64,000 bases of DNA from Selenomonas ruminantium subsp. ruminantium ATCC 12561 (GTDB taxonomy: Bacteria; Bacillota; Negativicutes; Selenomonadales; Selenomonadaceae). Below are positions 25,820-34,006 of the stretch, in pieces. The stretch covers positions 1-64,000 of the forward strand of contig NZ_AUJE01000021.1 in assembly GCF_000424065.1 (NCBI RefSeq). Reading direction: 5' to 3'. A program made the translations under genes and the position numbers. The notes beneath the pieces were generated by a model. That model searched no databases. It saw only the letters and a list, made by a program, of their open reading frames with translations, and was not told where the DNA came from. Positions within the stretch are counted from its first letter, which is position 1. Every line of letters starts with the position of its first letter.

Positions 25820-26374
25820 ATGTGTAAAGTTCAAGATGTTGCGGACTTTTTTGTTGATTCAGCTCTCAACGACCCTGACGACAATATGACCAATTTGCGT
25901 GTCAACAAACTGTTATTTTTTGCACAGGGCTGGAGTCTGGTAAGGCGCAATGGGAAACCTCTTTTTAATGATGACTTTTTTGCGTGGGACTTAGGGCCGG
26001 TGATTCCTGCTGTTTATCATAGATTTAAGGTGGCAGGCAGGAATAAAATACAAGATGTGGACAATGAGAATTATGATAAAAATTTTTCGGAAGAAGAAGC
26101 ACAGTTGTTGATTGATGTATTACGGGCCTATTCCAGATACTCTACCAGTGGTTTGGTGGATATGACACATAGAAGTGGCACACCGTGGAGCAAAGTCTAT
26201 GAAGCCCATGTGAACAATGTGATACCGAAAAAAGATATTCAGGAGTATTTTGAGTCATTACCGGTTTTGGAAAGTTTTTCTATGCCTGTTTTATCGGAAA
26301 ACGATTTTATCGGTCATAGGGATGAAGTTACTGGCCATTATGTTCTTCCGGAGGAATGGGCTGATGGGCGATAA
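25820..26374 (+). CDS. Panacea-domain (DUF4065/SocA-like) protein, probable antitoxin
   Basis: The N-terminal 130 residues match the Panacea/SocA domain: VQDVADFFVDSALN, MTNLRVNKLLFFAQGWSL, FFAWDLGPVIPAVYHRFK and MTHRSGTPWSKVYE. Panacea proteins neutralise many unrelated toxins encoded next to them. ATG 25820 is used because GGAGG lies 8 bases upstream and would be inside a GTG-started form. The downstream gene begins before this gene's stop, the overlapped layout typical of toxin-antitoxin pairs. Confidence 0.8.
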   Translation: MCKVQDVADFFVDSALNDPDDNMTNLRVNKLLFFAQGWSLVRRNGKPLFNDDFFAWDLGPVIPAVYHRFKVAGRNKIQDVDNENYDKNFSEEEAQLLIDVLRAYSRYSTSGLVDMTHRSGTPWSKVYEAHVNNVIPKKDIQEYFESLPVLESFSMPVLSENDFIGHRDEVTGHYVLPEEWADGR

Positions 26375-26708
26375 AGACATAAAGCCATATGACCTATGGT
26401 TCGCAAGCGTTGCTTATGAGGATGACCCATCCAAGGCCGATGACAGGCCAGTTTTGGTCATTGATGAAAAAAGGGGAATTTATGCCGCATTAAAAATTAC
26501 GAGAACTCCGCCAAGAGAGAGCTTTTGGGGCGAGTATCGCGTACAAAAGTGGCGGCAGGCAGGTCTATCTGATCCGTCAACCATAAGAATCTCAAAATTT
26601 TTGCGCTTGGAGCCGAAAGATTTTCGTCGCAAAATAGGAACATTGCGAATGGTGGATGTAGCTGGCGTGCAAAACTATATCGATAGATTATATAAGAATA
26701 CATTATAA
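26364..26708 (+). CDS. PemK/MazF-like protein, probable toxin of the Panacea pair
   Basis: ATG 26364 overlaps the upstream gene by 11 bases and has GGAGGA 8 bases upstream. The protein has 114 aa; the start KPYDLWFASVAYEDDPSKAD followed by DRPVLVIDE resembles PemK/MazF endoribonucleases, whose first strand and 'RPVLVI' strand build the active site. The remainder is less clear, with LRMVDVAGVQNYIDRLY at the end. Toxin activity is inferred from position and this partial similarity. Confidence 0.6.
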   Translation: MGDKDIKPYDLWFASVAYEDDPSKADDRPVLVIDEKRGIYAALKITRTPPRESFWGEYRVQKWRQAGLSDPSTIRISKFLRLEPKDFRRKIGTLRMVDVAGVQNYIDRLYKNTL

Positions 26709-26775
26709 GGGAATGTAAGGCTAGTGTACTGTCACTTTTGCAGTAGAAGAAATCAGGAAAGAAACTTGTAGTAGC

Positions 26776-26873
26776 AAGCCCCAGGCGGGCGGGGAGGCAA
26801 TGGCTTTCGGACGCGTTAGGTAAGCCTGCATAAGCAGACGAAAGTTATTGCCTCCTCGTCCGCCGCCCTTTTG
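26776..26873 (-). repeat. Palindromic repeat copy F, inverted and variant
   Basis: On the plus strand the arms are GGGCGGGGAGGCAAT and ATTGCCTCCTCGTCC (two G-T wobbles) with inner CTTTCG/CGAAAG as in copy D. The apical part is degenerate (GGTAAGCCTGCA). It lies between the toxin gene and the rpiB promoter. Confidence 0.8.
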
Positions 26874-26889
26874 GCTCGAAGTGAAAATA

Positions 26890-26950
26890 TTGACAAATGC
26901 AAGCCCTCCCGCTACAATCAATGTATCATTGTATGGATTGTAACGGGAGG
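26890..26950 (+). promoter_or_regulatory. Promoter of the rpiB-like gene with long inverted repeat
   Basis: TTGACA (26890-26895), 17 bases, TACAAT (26913-26918). A 15-base inverted repeat, CCTCCCG-C-TACAATC at 26905-26919 and GATTGTA-A-CGGGAGG at 26936-26950, joins the -10 to the ribosome site GGGAGG. A transcript starting near 26925 would contain only one arm, so DNA binding is more likely than an RNA hairpin. Confidence 0.65.
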
Positions 26951-26958
26951 TTTTTCGT

Positions 26959-27420
26959 ATGAAAATTGCAATGGCTAATGACCATGCCGGCACGCGGCTC
27001 AAAGAGGAAATCAAGAAGTATCTGGAAAGCGAAGGCCATGAGGTCAAAGATTTCGGCACTTATGATGAAGAATCCTGCGACCTGTCGGATTTCGTGCTGC
27101 CGGCAGCTACGGCTGTAGCCAAGGGCGAGTGTGAACGCGGTATTTTTGTCGATGGCGTAGGCTATGGCAGTGCCATGATTGCCAACAAACTGCGCGGCAT
27201 CTTTGCCGTTGTCTGTCAGGATCCGTTCTGTGCAGCACTGGCGCGTCAGCATAATGACTCCAATGTACTGTGCCTGGGCGGCAAGATCATCGGCGGCGCT
27301 ATCGCGATGGAAACGGTAAAGACCTGGATGCACACGGACCCGTTGACGGCTGAAAAATATGTGCGCCGCGTGGAGAAGGTCAAGAAGATTGACGCTGAGC
27401 ATACGGTAGCCGTCAAGTAA
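26959..27420 (+). CDS. RpiB/LacA/LacB-family sugar-phosphate isomerase
   Basis: The 153-aa protein has ANDHAGTRLKEEIKKYL at its start (substrate-binding Asp-His), GVGYGSAMIANKLRGI and ARQHNDSNVLCLGGKIIG, as in ribose-5-phosphate isomerase B. In RpiB of the E. coli type the catalytic Cys lies in CGTGIG; here this is VDGVGYG, with no Cys, as in divergent family members. It could be a ribose-5-phosphate, allose- or galactose-phosphate isomerase. GGGAGG precedes the ATG. Confidence 0.85.
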   Translation: MKIAMANDHAGTRLKEEIKKYLESEGHEVKDFGTYDEESCDLSDFVLPAATAVAKGECERGIFVDGVGYGSAMIANKLRGIFAVVCQDPFCAALARQHNDSNVLCLGGKIIGGAIAMETVKTWMHTDPLTAEKYVRRVEKVKKIDAEHTVAVK

Positions 27421-27426
27421 ATCCCA

Positions 27427-27455
27427 TTGACAAACGGGGTAGCAGCTGTTAAAAT
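27427..27455 (+). promoter_or_regulatory. Promoter of the yceD-rpmF pair
   Basis: TTGACA (27427-27432), a 17-base spacer and TAAAAT (27450-27455), 21 bases before the ATG of the DUF177 gene. Confidence 0.75.
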
Positions 27456-27475
27456 AGTTCGAGGTTGATGCTGAA

Positions 27476-27976
27476 ATGATGAATATTAATATTGCTGAAT
27501 TACAAATTGATTTAGGCAGGGAGCTGCCCTTTTCTTTTGCGGTGACAGCAGCCGAGCTGGATGCCCTGAGTGATGACTATGAGTTCCAGGACCCCATAAA
27601 GGTCACGGGTACGGTAGTCTACACGGGGATGCGCTGGCGTGTCAGCGGCAAGATTGAAGTGGTCAAGACTTTCGTTTGCAATCGCTGCCTTACCGACTGC
27701 CGCGAGGAACAGGTACATGAGTTTTCCGAGGACTTCACCCGTGATGAAGGTGAGGACGATTCGGTAAATGTCTTTAGTGGAGATTTGCTGGATATTGAAG
27801 ACATGGTGCGTGATACCCTGCTGGCGGCGCAGTCACTCAGTAATATATGCAAGCCCGATTGCAAGGGGCTTTGTCCAAAGTGTGGGCATAACTTAAATGA
27901 AGGCGATTGCGGATGCGACCGTTTTATCCCTGACCCGCGCATGGCAGCATTACAGCAGTTATTGAAGAAAGACTAA
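27476..27976 (+). CDS. DUF177 (YceD-like) protein
   Basis: DUF177 proteins are encoded next to rpmF and, in other bacteria, are linked to 23S rRNA accumulation. The 166-aa sequence has the typical middle (VTGTVVYTGMRWRVSGKIEV) with CNRCLTDC near residue 64, DLLDIEDMVRDTLLAAQ, and a Cys-rich zinc-ribbon end (CKPDCKGLCPKCG, then GDCGCD). The start may be 27476 or 27479 (two ATG codons in a row). rpmF follows 33 bases downstream with its own ribosome site. Confidence 0.88.
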   Translation: MMNINIAELQIDLGRELPFSFAVTAAELDALSDDYEFQDPIKVTGTVVYTGMRWRVSGKIEVVKTFVCNRCLTDCREEQVHEFSEDFTRDEGEDDSVNVFSGDLLDIEDMVRDTLLAAQSLSNICKPDCKGLCPKCGHNLNEGDCGCDRFIPDPRMAALQQLLKKD

Positions 27977-28009
27977 GCATAACGCTAGTTTCAAGGAGGT
28001 GTATCCGAA

Positions 28010-28189
28010 ATGGCAGTTCCAAAGAGAAAAATGTCCAAGGCTCGTCGCGATAGCCGTCGTGCTAACTGGAAACTGGAGGCTCCGGGCTTCGTTGCATGCC
28101 CGCAGTGTCATGAACCGAAGATGCCCCATCACGTATGCCCGGAATGCGGCTACTATGACGGCAAAGAAGTTGTGGCAGCAGCTGAATAA
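28010..28189 (+). CDS. rpmF: 50S ribosomal protein L32
   Basis: A 59-aa protein starting [20 protein letters not shown], the L32 signature. A zinc ribbon is present as CPQCHEP and CPECGYY, so this is the C+ zinc-binding form. AAGGAGG precedes the ATG. Placement upstream of fapR-plsX is the usual Firmicutes order; a terminator separates them here. Confidence 0.97.
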   Translation: MAVPKRKMSKARRDSRRANWKLEAPGFVACPQCHEPKMPHHVCPECGYYDGKEVVAAAE

Positions 28190-28200
28190 GCGAAAAAGAA

Positions 28201-28237
28201 ATAAGCAGGACGAGGGTTTGTCCTGCTTATTTTATTT
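28201..28237 (+). terminator. Intrinsic terminator after rpmF
   Basis: Stem ATAAGCAGGA with TCCTGCTTAT (28201-28210, 28221-28230) and a TTTATTT tail. Confidence 0.9.
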
Positions 28238-28277
28238 GCCCGCTGTGAATTTATCGAAATAAATGTCATTTGTCTCT

Positions 28278-28340
28278 TGCATTTTTAGTACATAGACCTT
28301 ATAATAGGCAATGTTATGAGATTGTAATAGCAGGTACTAA
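28278..28340 (+). promoter_or_regulatory. Promoter and probable FapR operator of the fatty-acid operon
   Basis: TTGCAT (28278-28283), 16 bases, TATAAT (28300-28305). A sequence GTAATAGCAGGTACTAA (28324-28340) agrees with most of the FapR palindrome TTAGTACC..GGTACTAA, with the right half perfect, and a further half-site TTAGTA lies at 28285 between -35 and -10. FapR with its ligand malonyl-CoA would thus control its own operon. Confidence 0.7.
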
Positions 28341-28360
28341 ATTTGAAAGGGGGTGTACGA

Positions 28361-28921
28361 ATGGCAAGAGTGAAGAAAAAGATTCGTCAGGAACAGCTGA
28401 TTGAAAAGGTAAAAAGCAAGCCTTTTCTTACTGACGAAGAGCTGGCCAGACAGCTGGATGTAAGCGTACAGACCATCCGCCTTGACCGTTTGGAACTGGG
28501 GATTCCGGAACTTAGAGGACGCATTCGGAAGATGGCAGAAAATGCTCAGAACAAAGTCAAAGCGATACAGAGCAATGAAGTGGTCGGTGAGCTTATCGAT
28601 TTGGAGCTTGGCCGTTCGGGCATTTCCTTGCTGAAGATAACGGAGGATATGGTCTTTGGCAAGACCCAGATTGCCAAGGGGCATTTCATGTTCTCGCAGG
28701 CCGATTCTTTGGCCATGGCGATTGTAGATGCGCCGATGGCTGTAACCGGTGTGGCCAATGTGAAGTACAAAGTACCTGTGCATGTAGGCGAAAAGCTGAT
28801 TGCTAAAGCCGAAATCGTCAAGGTGCGCGGTAATAAATATTTTATATGGGTCAAGACCCATAATGAGACCCAAGAAGTTTTCCGGGCGAAATTCATCGTG
28901 GTTTCGTGGGGAGAAAAGTAA
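28361..28921 (+). CDS. fapR: Transcription factor FapR
   Basis: A repressor of fatty-acid and phospholipid synthesis that is released by malonyl-CoA. The N-terminal DeoR-type HTH reads FLTDEELARQLDVSVQTIRL with DRLELGIPELRGRIR; the C-terminal hotdog domain has GHFMFSQADSLAMAIVDAP. It is 186 aa, the usual length. ATG 28361 is preferred to the upstream TTG since AAGGGGG lies between them. It is the first gene of plsX-fabK-fabD-fabG-acpP-fabF. Confidence 0.95.
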   Translation: MARVKKKIRQEQLIEKVKSKPFLTDEELARQLDVSVQTIRLDRLELGIPELRGRIRKMAENAQNKVKAIQSNEVVGELIDLELGRSGISLLKITEDMVFGKTQIAKGHFMFSQADSLAMAIVDAPMAVTGVANVKYKVPVHVGEKLIAKAEIVKVRGNKYFIWVKTHNETQEVFRAKFIVVSWGEK

Positions 28922-28936
28922 GGGGGAAATAGATTC

Positions 28937-29956
28937 GTGAAAATTGCAGTTGATGCAATGGGGGGCGACTTTGCTCCTGAACAGATTGTGTTCGGTGCAG
29001 TGCGGGCGGCCAAGAAATATGGCTGCGAAATCGTACTGGTTGGTGATGAAGGGAAAATCCGTGAAGTGCTGAAACGGGAAACGGGCTGGGAGAATCTCGG
29101 CATTACGATTCATCACACGACGCAGGTTATCGAAATGGACGAACATCCTGCTGATGCGGTGCGCTCGAAAAAAGATTCTTCTGTCGTTGTAGCGACAAAG
29201 CTGGTAAAAGACGGTGTGTGCGATGCGGTACTTTCCGCAGGCAGTACCGGGGCAGCCGTTACGGCCGCGCAGCTTATCCTGAAGCGCATCAAGGGCATTG
29301 GCCGTCCGACCATTGCGACGCCGATTCCGACGACCAAGGGCGTAACGCTCATGCTCGATTCCGGTGCCAATGTGGACTCCAAGCCCATTCATCTGGTACA
29401 GAGCGGCATGATGGGGTCCATTTATGCTGAATATGTATTTGGTATAAAAAATCCGCGGGTAGGGCTGTTAAATATCGGTGAGGAAGAAACCAAGGGCAAT
29501 GAACAGGCCCGGGAAACCTATCCACTGTTGAAGGAACTGCGCAGCATTAACTTCTGCGGCAATGCAGAAGGCCGCGATATTCCCAAGGGAAATTTTGATG
29601 TTGTAATTTGTGATGGATTTGTGGGCAATGTTGTGTTAAAATTTGCAGAGGGCTTAGCAAAGACCATCATGAAACTGATAAAGGAAGCCATCAAAGATGG
29701 CGGGATTTTAGCAAAGCTTGGCGCACTCCTCTTAATGCCTACGCTCAAGAAGCTGGGCAAGCGGCTGGACGCTTCTGAATACGGCGGCGCACCGCTCTTA
29801 GGTGTCAACGGCGTGTGCATCATCAGTCATGGTTCGTCAAATGCCAAGTCCATTTGCAGTGCTATCGGAGTCGCTAACGACTATGTAAACGGCAAGGTGC
29901 TGGAGCATATTCGGGAAACTTTGGAGCAGGAAGAAGTATTAATGAAAGAGTCTTAA
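28937..29956 (+). CDS. plsX: Phosphate acyltransferase PlsX
   Basis: It makes acyl-phosphate from acyl-ACP at the membrane surface, the first step of phosphatidic acid synthesis with PlsY. The sequence opens MKIAVDAMGGDFAPEQIV, and includes SAGSTGAAVTAAQLILKRI, LLNIGEEETKGNE and SEYGGAPLLGVNGV. It is 339 aa with a GTG start after AGGGGG. It is in the fapR operon. Confidence 0.97.
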   Translation: MKIAVDAMGGDFAPEQIVFGAVRAAKKYGCEIVLVGDEGKIREVLKRETGWENLGITIHHTTQVIEMDEHPADAVRSKKDSSVVVATKLVKDGVCDAVLSAGSTGAAVTAAQLILKRIKGIGRPTIATPIPTTKGVTLMLDSGANVDSKPIHLVQSGMMGSIYAEYVFGIKNPRVGLLNIGEEETKGNEQARETYPLLKELRSINFCGNAEGRDIPKGNFDVVICDGFVGNVVLKFAEGLAKTIMKLIKEAIKDGGILAKLGALLLMPTLKKLGKRLDASEYGGAPLLGVNGVCIISHGSSNAKSICSAIGVANDYVNGKVLEHIRETLEQEEVLMKES

Positions 29957-30006
29957 TCACTGGCATGGAAAATCCAGCGTTGAAAAGGCTAAGGAGGACG
30001 TATTTA

Positions 30007-30954
30007 ATGTTTGAAAACAATGCAATCTGTAAGTTACTGAACATAAAGTACCCGATTTTCCAAGGCGGCATGGCCTGGATTGGTACAGCAGAACTGGCTT
30101 CGGCTGTGTCCAATGCCGGTGGTTTGGGCATTATTGGTGCCGGCCACATGCCGCCTGATATTTTGCGGGCAGAAATCCAGAAGTGCAAGGGGTGGACGGA
30201 TAAACCCTTCGGCGTGAACATCATGCTGATGAGCCCCTTTGTTAAGGAAGTCATGCAGGTTGTTATCGATGAACGTGTTCCGGTAATCACGACCGGTGCA
30301 GGCAACCCCGGCGAGTACATGCCGGCTCTCAAGGAAATCGGTACCAAGGTTATTCCGGTAGTAGCTTCCGTTGCTCTGGCTAAGCGCTTGGTACGTGCTG
30401 GTGCAGATGCGGTTATCGCCGAAGGTACGGAATCCGGCGGTCATATCGGCGAAATCACGACGATGGCACTTTTGCCGCAGGTTGTGGACGCTGTTGATGT
30501 ACCGGTAATCGGTGCCGGTGGTATCGGTGATTCCCGTGGTATGGCAGCAGCTTTTGCGCTCGGCGCACAGGCTGTACAGATGGGTTCCCGCTTTGTACTC
30601 AGTGAGGAGTGCATTGCGCATGAGAACTACAAAAATCTCGTACTCAAGGCAAAGGACCGTTCCACGGTGGTTACGGGCAGAAGCCTTGGTCATCCGGCAC
30701 GCATCATTGCCAACAAACTCTCCCGCAAGTACGAGGAGATGGAGGCAGCCGGTGCATCTGCTGAAGAACTGGAAAAGTTGGGCGCAGGCACGCTGCACCT
30801 CGCTACGCATAAAGGTGATGTGGAAAATGGTTCCGTCATGATTGGCGAGATTTCCGGTATGCTCAGCGATATTAAGCCCGTAAAACAGATTATTGAAGAC
30901 ATTGTTGGCGGTTTGCCAAATGTTATAGATGCTATTCAGGGGAATTGCAAGTAA
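30007..30954 (+). CDS. fabK: Enoyl-[ACP] reductase II (FMN)
   Basis: FabK is the FMN enzyme that reduces enoyl-ACP with NAD(P)H in the last step of each elongation cycle. The sequence shows YPIFQGGMAWIGTAELASAV, the segment AEGTESGGHIGEITTM (catalytic His region), and VPVIGAGGIGDSRGMAAAFALGA for flavin binding. ATG 30007 follows AAGGAGG; 315 aa. No fabI or fabL is seen here, so FabK may be the main enoyl reductase. Confidence 0.93.
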   Translation: MFENNAICKLLNIKYPIFQGGMAWIGTAELASAVSNAGGLGIIGAGHMPPDILRAEIQKCKGWTDKPFGVNIMLMSPFVKEVMQVVIDERVPVITTGAGNPGEYMPALKEIGTKVIPVVASVALAKRLVRAGADAVIAEGTESGGHIGEITTMALLPQVVDAVDVPVIGAGGIGDSRGMAAAFALGAQAVQMGSRFVLSEECIAHENYKNLVLKAKDRSTVVTGRSLGHPARIIANKLSRKYEEMEAAGASAEELEKLGAGTLHLATHKGDVENGSVMIGEISGMLSDIKPVKQIIEDIVGGLPNVIDAIQGNCK

Positions 30955-30969
30955 TTGGGGGTTATAGTC

Positions 30970-31914
30970 TTGAATAAATTAGCATTTGTATTCCCTGGTC
31001 AGGGTGCTCAGGCCGTAGGCATGGGCAAGGACTTCTGCGAGCAGTATGAAGTAGCAAAGAAGCTTTTTAAGGAAGCTGACGAAGCACTGGGGTATTCCAT
31101 CAAGGATATGTGCTTTGAAGGCCCCGCTGAAGATTTGAAGCTGACGGCGAATACGCAGCCGGCAATCCTCACCATGAGTGTGATTGCTAATGAAATCCTG
31201 AAGGAACACGGCATTCAGCCGGATGTTGTCGGCGGTCACAGCCTGGGCGAGTATTCCGCTCTCGTTGCTGCTGATGTCATGAATTTCCAGGATGCAGTGT
31301 TGCTTGTGCATAAGCGCGGTCAGTTTATGCAGGAAGCTGTACCTGTCGGTCAGGGCGGCATGGCAGCAATCATCGGCCTGTCTGATGAAGTAATCGTGGA
31401 TGCCTGCGCTAAGGCTACGGAAAAAGCTGGCGAAGTACAGGCGGTTAACTTCAACTGCCCCGGCCAGACGGTTATCGCCGGTACTACTGCAGGCGTTGAA
31501 GCTGCTGTGGAAATGCTTAAAGAAGCTGGTGCCAAGAAGGCAGTTATCCTGCCGGTATCCGCTCCGTTCCATTCCACGCTGATGAAGCCGGCAGCTGTGA
31601 AGCTGGCAGCAGAACTCGACAAGGTGGATATCCGCGATGCCAAGATTCCGGTGGTTTCCAACTACACGGGCAAGCTCGAAGAAAGTGCTGCTGACATCAA
31701 GGCTAACCTTGTGGCACAGGCAGACCATCCGGTTAAGTGGATTGACTGCGTGAAGACCATGCAGGAATTTGGCGCTGATACCTTTGTAGAAGCTGGCCCG
31801 GGCAAGACGCTCTGCGGTTTCAACCGCCGTATCGACAAGAGCCTTACCAGCATGAATGTGGAAAATATCGAATCCCTGCAAAAAACTCTTGACTATTTCA
31901 AGGAGGTTCGCTAA
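30970..31914 (+). CDS. fabD: Malonyl-CoA:ACP transacylase
   Basis: It transfers malonyl from CoA to ACP. The active-site serine is in [13 protein letters not shown], the N-terminal loop is [15 protein letters not shown], and the catalytic His region is [15 protein letters not shown] 30970 is favoured because a GGGGG site lies 8 bases upstream; this gives 314 aa. It is in the fab operon, tightly linked to fabK. Confidence 0.96.
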   Translation: MNKLAFVFPGQGAQAVGMGKDFCEQYEVAKKLFKEADEALGYSIKDMCFEGPAEDLKLTANTQPAILTMSVIANEILKEHGIQPDVVGGHSLGEYSALVAADVMNFQDAVLLVHKRGQFMQEAVPVGQGGMAAIIGLSDEVIVDACAKATEKAGEVQAVNFNCPGQTVIAGTTAGVEAAVEMLKEAGAKKAVILPVSAPFHSTLMKPAAVKLAAELDKVDIRDAKIPVVSNYTGKLEESAADIKANLVAQADHPVKWIDCVKTMQEFGADTFVEAGPGKTLCGFNRRIDKSLTSMNVENIESLQKTLDYFKEVR

Positions 31915-31915
31915 T

Positions 31916-32659
31916 ATGCTTTTAGACGGAAAAGTTGCCCTCGTTACGGGTGCTTCCCGAGGCATTGGCCGGGCCATTGCCTTGAAACTGGCCGCTGAAG
32001 GCGCCAAGGTTGCCATCAACTATGCAGGCAACACGGCCAAGGCTGAGGAAGTCAAGGCAGAAATCGAGAAGAATGGCGGGCAGGCCATTCTCGTGCAGGC
32101 TGATGTGGCAGACAGCGCAGCCGTAGAAGCTATGGTAAATGCTACGGTTGAAGCTTTTGGCCAGATTGATATTCTGGTGAACAATGCCGGTATTACGCGT
32201 GACGGCCTCATGATGCGCATGAAGGACGAGGATTTCGATGCAGTTATCAACACGAACCTCAAGGGCGTGTTCTACTGCACGAAGCTTGTTTCCAAGCTCA
32301 TGATGAAGAAGCGCAGCGGCCGTATCATCAATATGGCTTCGGTAGTCGGTCTTATGGGCAATGCCGGTCAGACCAACTATGCAGCAGCCAAGGCTGGTGT
32401 AATTGGCTTCAGCAAATCGGCAGCCAAGGAACTTGCTGCTCGTGGCATTACGGTGAACATGGTAGCACCGGGCTTTATTGACACGGACATGACGGCAGCC
32501 ATGACGGACAAGGCAAAGGAAATGACGCTTACGGGGATTCCCTTGAACCGCATGGGTACGCCGGAAGATGTGGCAAATGCTGTAGCATTCCTGGTATCGG
32601 ATAATGCGTCCTATATCACGGGTCAGGTCATCAATGTAGACGGTGGCATGGTTATGTGA
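31916..32659 (+). CDS. fabG: 3-oxoacyl-[ACP] reductase
   Basis: An NADPH-dependent short-chain dehydrogenase for the first reduction of the elongation cycle. The cofactor loop is [13 protein letters not shown], with [14 protein letters not shown], and the catalytic Tyr-Lys is in [15 protein letters not shown]. It ends with NVDGGMVM as usual. The ATG lies directly after fabD with AAGGAGG; 247 aa. Confidence 0.97.
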   Translation: MLLDGKVALVTGASRGIGRAIALKLAAEGAKVAINYAGNTAKAEEVKAEIEKNGGQAILVQADVADSAAVEAMVNATVEAFGQIDILVNNAGITRDGLMMRMKDEDFDAVINTNLKGVFYCTKLVSKLMMKKRSGRIINMASVVGLMGNAGQTNYAAAKAGVIGFSKSAAKELAARGITVNMVAPGFIDTDMTAAMTDKAKEMTLTGIPLNRMGTPEDVANAVAFLVSDNASYITGQVINVDGGMVM

Positions 32660-32700
32660 TATAACTATAGATGGACATCAATTTAAGGAGGTGAAACTTC

Positions 32701-32928
32701 ATGACTTTTGATAAAGTAAGAGATATCGTTGTTGAGCAGTTAGGTGTTGAGGCTGACGAGGTTGCCCTCGAGTCCACTTTCATCGATGACCTGGGAGCTG
32801 ACTCCCTGGATATTGTTGAGCTGATCATGGCTTTCGAAGAAGAATTCAACATTGAAATTCCGGACGAAGCTGCTGAGAAGATCAAGAGCGTTCAGGACGT
32901 AGTTACCTACATAGACCAGAACAAATAA
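32701..32928 (+). CDS. acpP: Acyl carrier protein
   Basis: A 75-aa acidic four-helix protein. The phosphopantetheine serine is in [20 protein letters not shown]. It carries the growing acyl chain for all other enzymes of this operon. AAGGAGG precedes the ATG. A hairpin follows, before the next gene. Confidence 0.98.
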   Translation: MTFDKVRDIVVEQLGVEADEVALESTFIDDLGADSLDIVELIMAFEEEFNIEIPDEAAEKIKSVQDVVTYIDQNK

Positions 32929-32950
32929 GTTTGAGCGTCTTACCTGTTTG

Positions 32951-32985
32951 AAAATCCCGTGAAACTTGTTTTCGCGGGATTTTTC
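32951..32985 (+). terminator. Hairpin between acpP and the next gene
   Basis: AAAATCCCG at 32951-32959 pairs with CGCGGGATTTT at 32973-32983, with further A/T pairing in between. It may be a partial terminator that makes acpP mRNA more abundant than the downstream genes, or the end of one transcript. Confidence 0.65.
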
Positions 32986-33016
32986 AAGGTGGGTAAGCTT
33001 GATTGGAGGAGTAACA

Positions 33017-33961
33017 TTGAAACTTCCAGAGCTGAAAATAGGCAATAAAGTCGCCCGCGTTCCCATTCAACAGGGCGGTATGGCGATTCGCTTGTCCACA
33101 GCCCGTCTGGCGGCAGCAGTTGCCAATGAAGGCGGTATCGGCCTCATTGCGGCATCGGGTATGAGCCATGACGAACTGCGGTATGAAATCCGGCTCGCAC
33201 GTTCGCTTACGTCTGGTATCATCGGTATCAATATCATGGTAGCAGCTAACGACTTTGCCGAAGTGGTGAAGGTGGCTATTGATGAAGGCATTGACCTTGT
33301 GGTAGCCGGGGCTGGTTTTTCCCGTGATATGTTTGCACTGGGGAAGGAATCCGGAACGCCGATTGTTCCTATTGTTTCTTCCGTTAAATTAGCTAAAATT
33401 TCAGAGCGTCTTGGCGCAACAGCTATCGTGCTGGAAGGCAAGGAAGCTGGCGGCCATCTGGGAACCGATACGTCGGTGCGTGACCTCATCGCTGATGTCA
33501 GCTCCGCAGTAAAGATTCCTGTGATTGCAGCCGGTGGTGCACTTCATGGCCAGGACATCGTTGATTTTATAAAGCTGGGCGCTGCAGGCGTTCAGATGGG
33601 TTCCCGGTTCGCAGCCTGCGAGGAAAGCAATGCGGCGCCGGCCCTCAAAGAGTATTATCTGAAATCCAAACCGGAGGATATTGTAGTTATTCATAGCCCT
33701 GTCGGCTTGCCTGGCCGTGCTGTGCGCACGCCTTTCTCGGCGAGGGTTATGGAAGGCCCTGTGCCTCCGACACAGTGTGATGCCTGCCTGAAGGCGTGCA
33801 AGCACAATTTCTGCATCATTCGTGCGCTGACTCGTGCACAGCAGGGTGATGTGGAAACGGGTCTGGTCTTTACGGGAGAATATATGCCGCGTATTGACAA
33901 GATTATGACCGCACATGAAATTTTTGAGCAGCTTATCGCGGAAGCCGAAGCTGCTGACTAA
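33017..33961 (+). CDS. FabK-like/nitronate monooxygenase-family FMN protein
   Basis: This second TIM-barrel flavoprotein is related to FabK (VPIQQGGMAIRLSTARLAAAV, LEGKEAGGHLGTDTSV, IPVIAAGGALHGQDIVDF). It differs in a Cys cluster near the C-terminus (CDACLKACKHNFC, around residue 260), seen in some nitronate monooxygenase-type relatives rather than in FabK. TTG 33017 follows GGAGG. It may be an accessory enoyl reductase or another flavin reductase of the fatty-acid operon; both are guesses from context. Confidence 0.8.
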   Translation: MKLPELKIGNKVARVPIQQGGMAIRLSTARLAAAVANEGGIGLIAASGMSHDELRYEIRLARSLTSGIIGINIMVAANDFAEVVKVAIDEGIDLVVAGAGFSRDMFALGKESGTPIVPIVSSVKLAKISERLGATAIVLEGKEAGGHLGTDTSVRDLIADVSSAVKIPVIAAGGALHGQDIVDFIKLGAAGVQMGSRFAACEESNAAPALKEYYLKSKPEDIVVIHSPVGLPGRAVRTPFSARVMEGPVPPTQCDACLKACKHNFCIIRALTRAQQGDVETGLVFTGEYMPRIDKIMTAHEIFEQLIAEAEAAD

Positions 33962-34006
33962 ATATGAGGACATCGCTGCTTTAGTAGATGAGAGGAGTTA
34001 TTCGTT

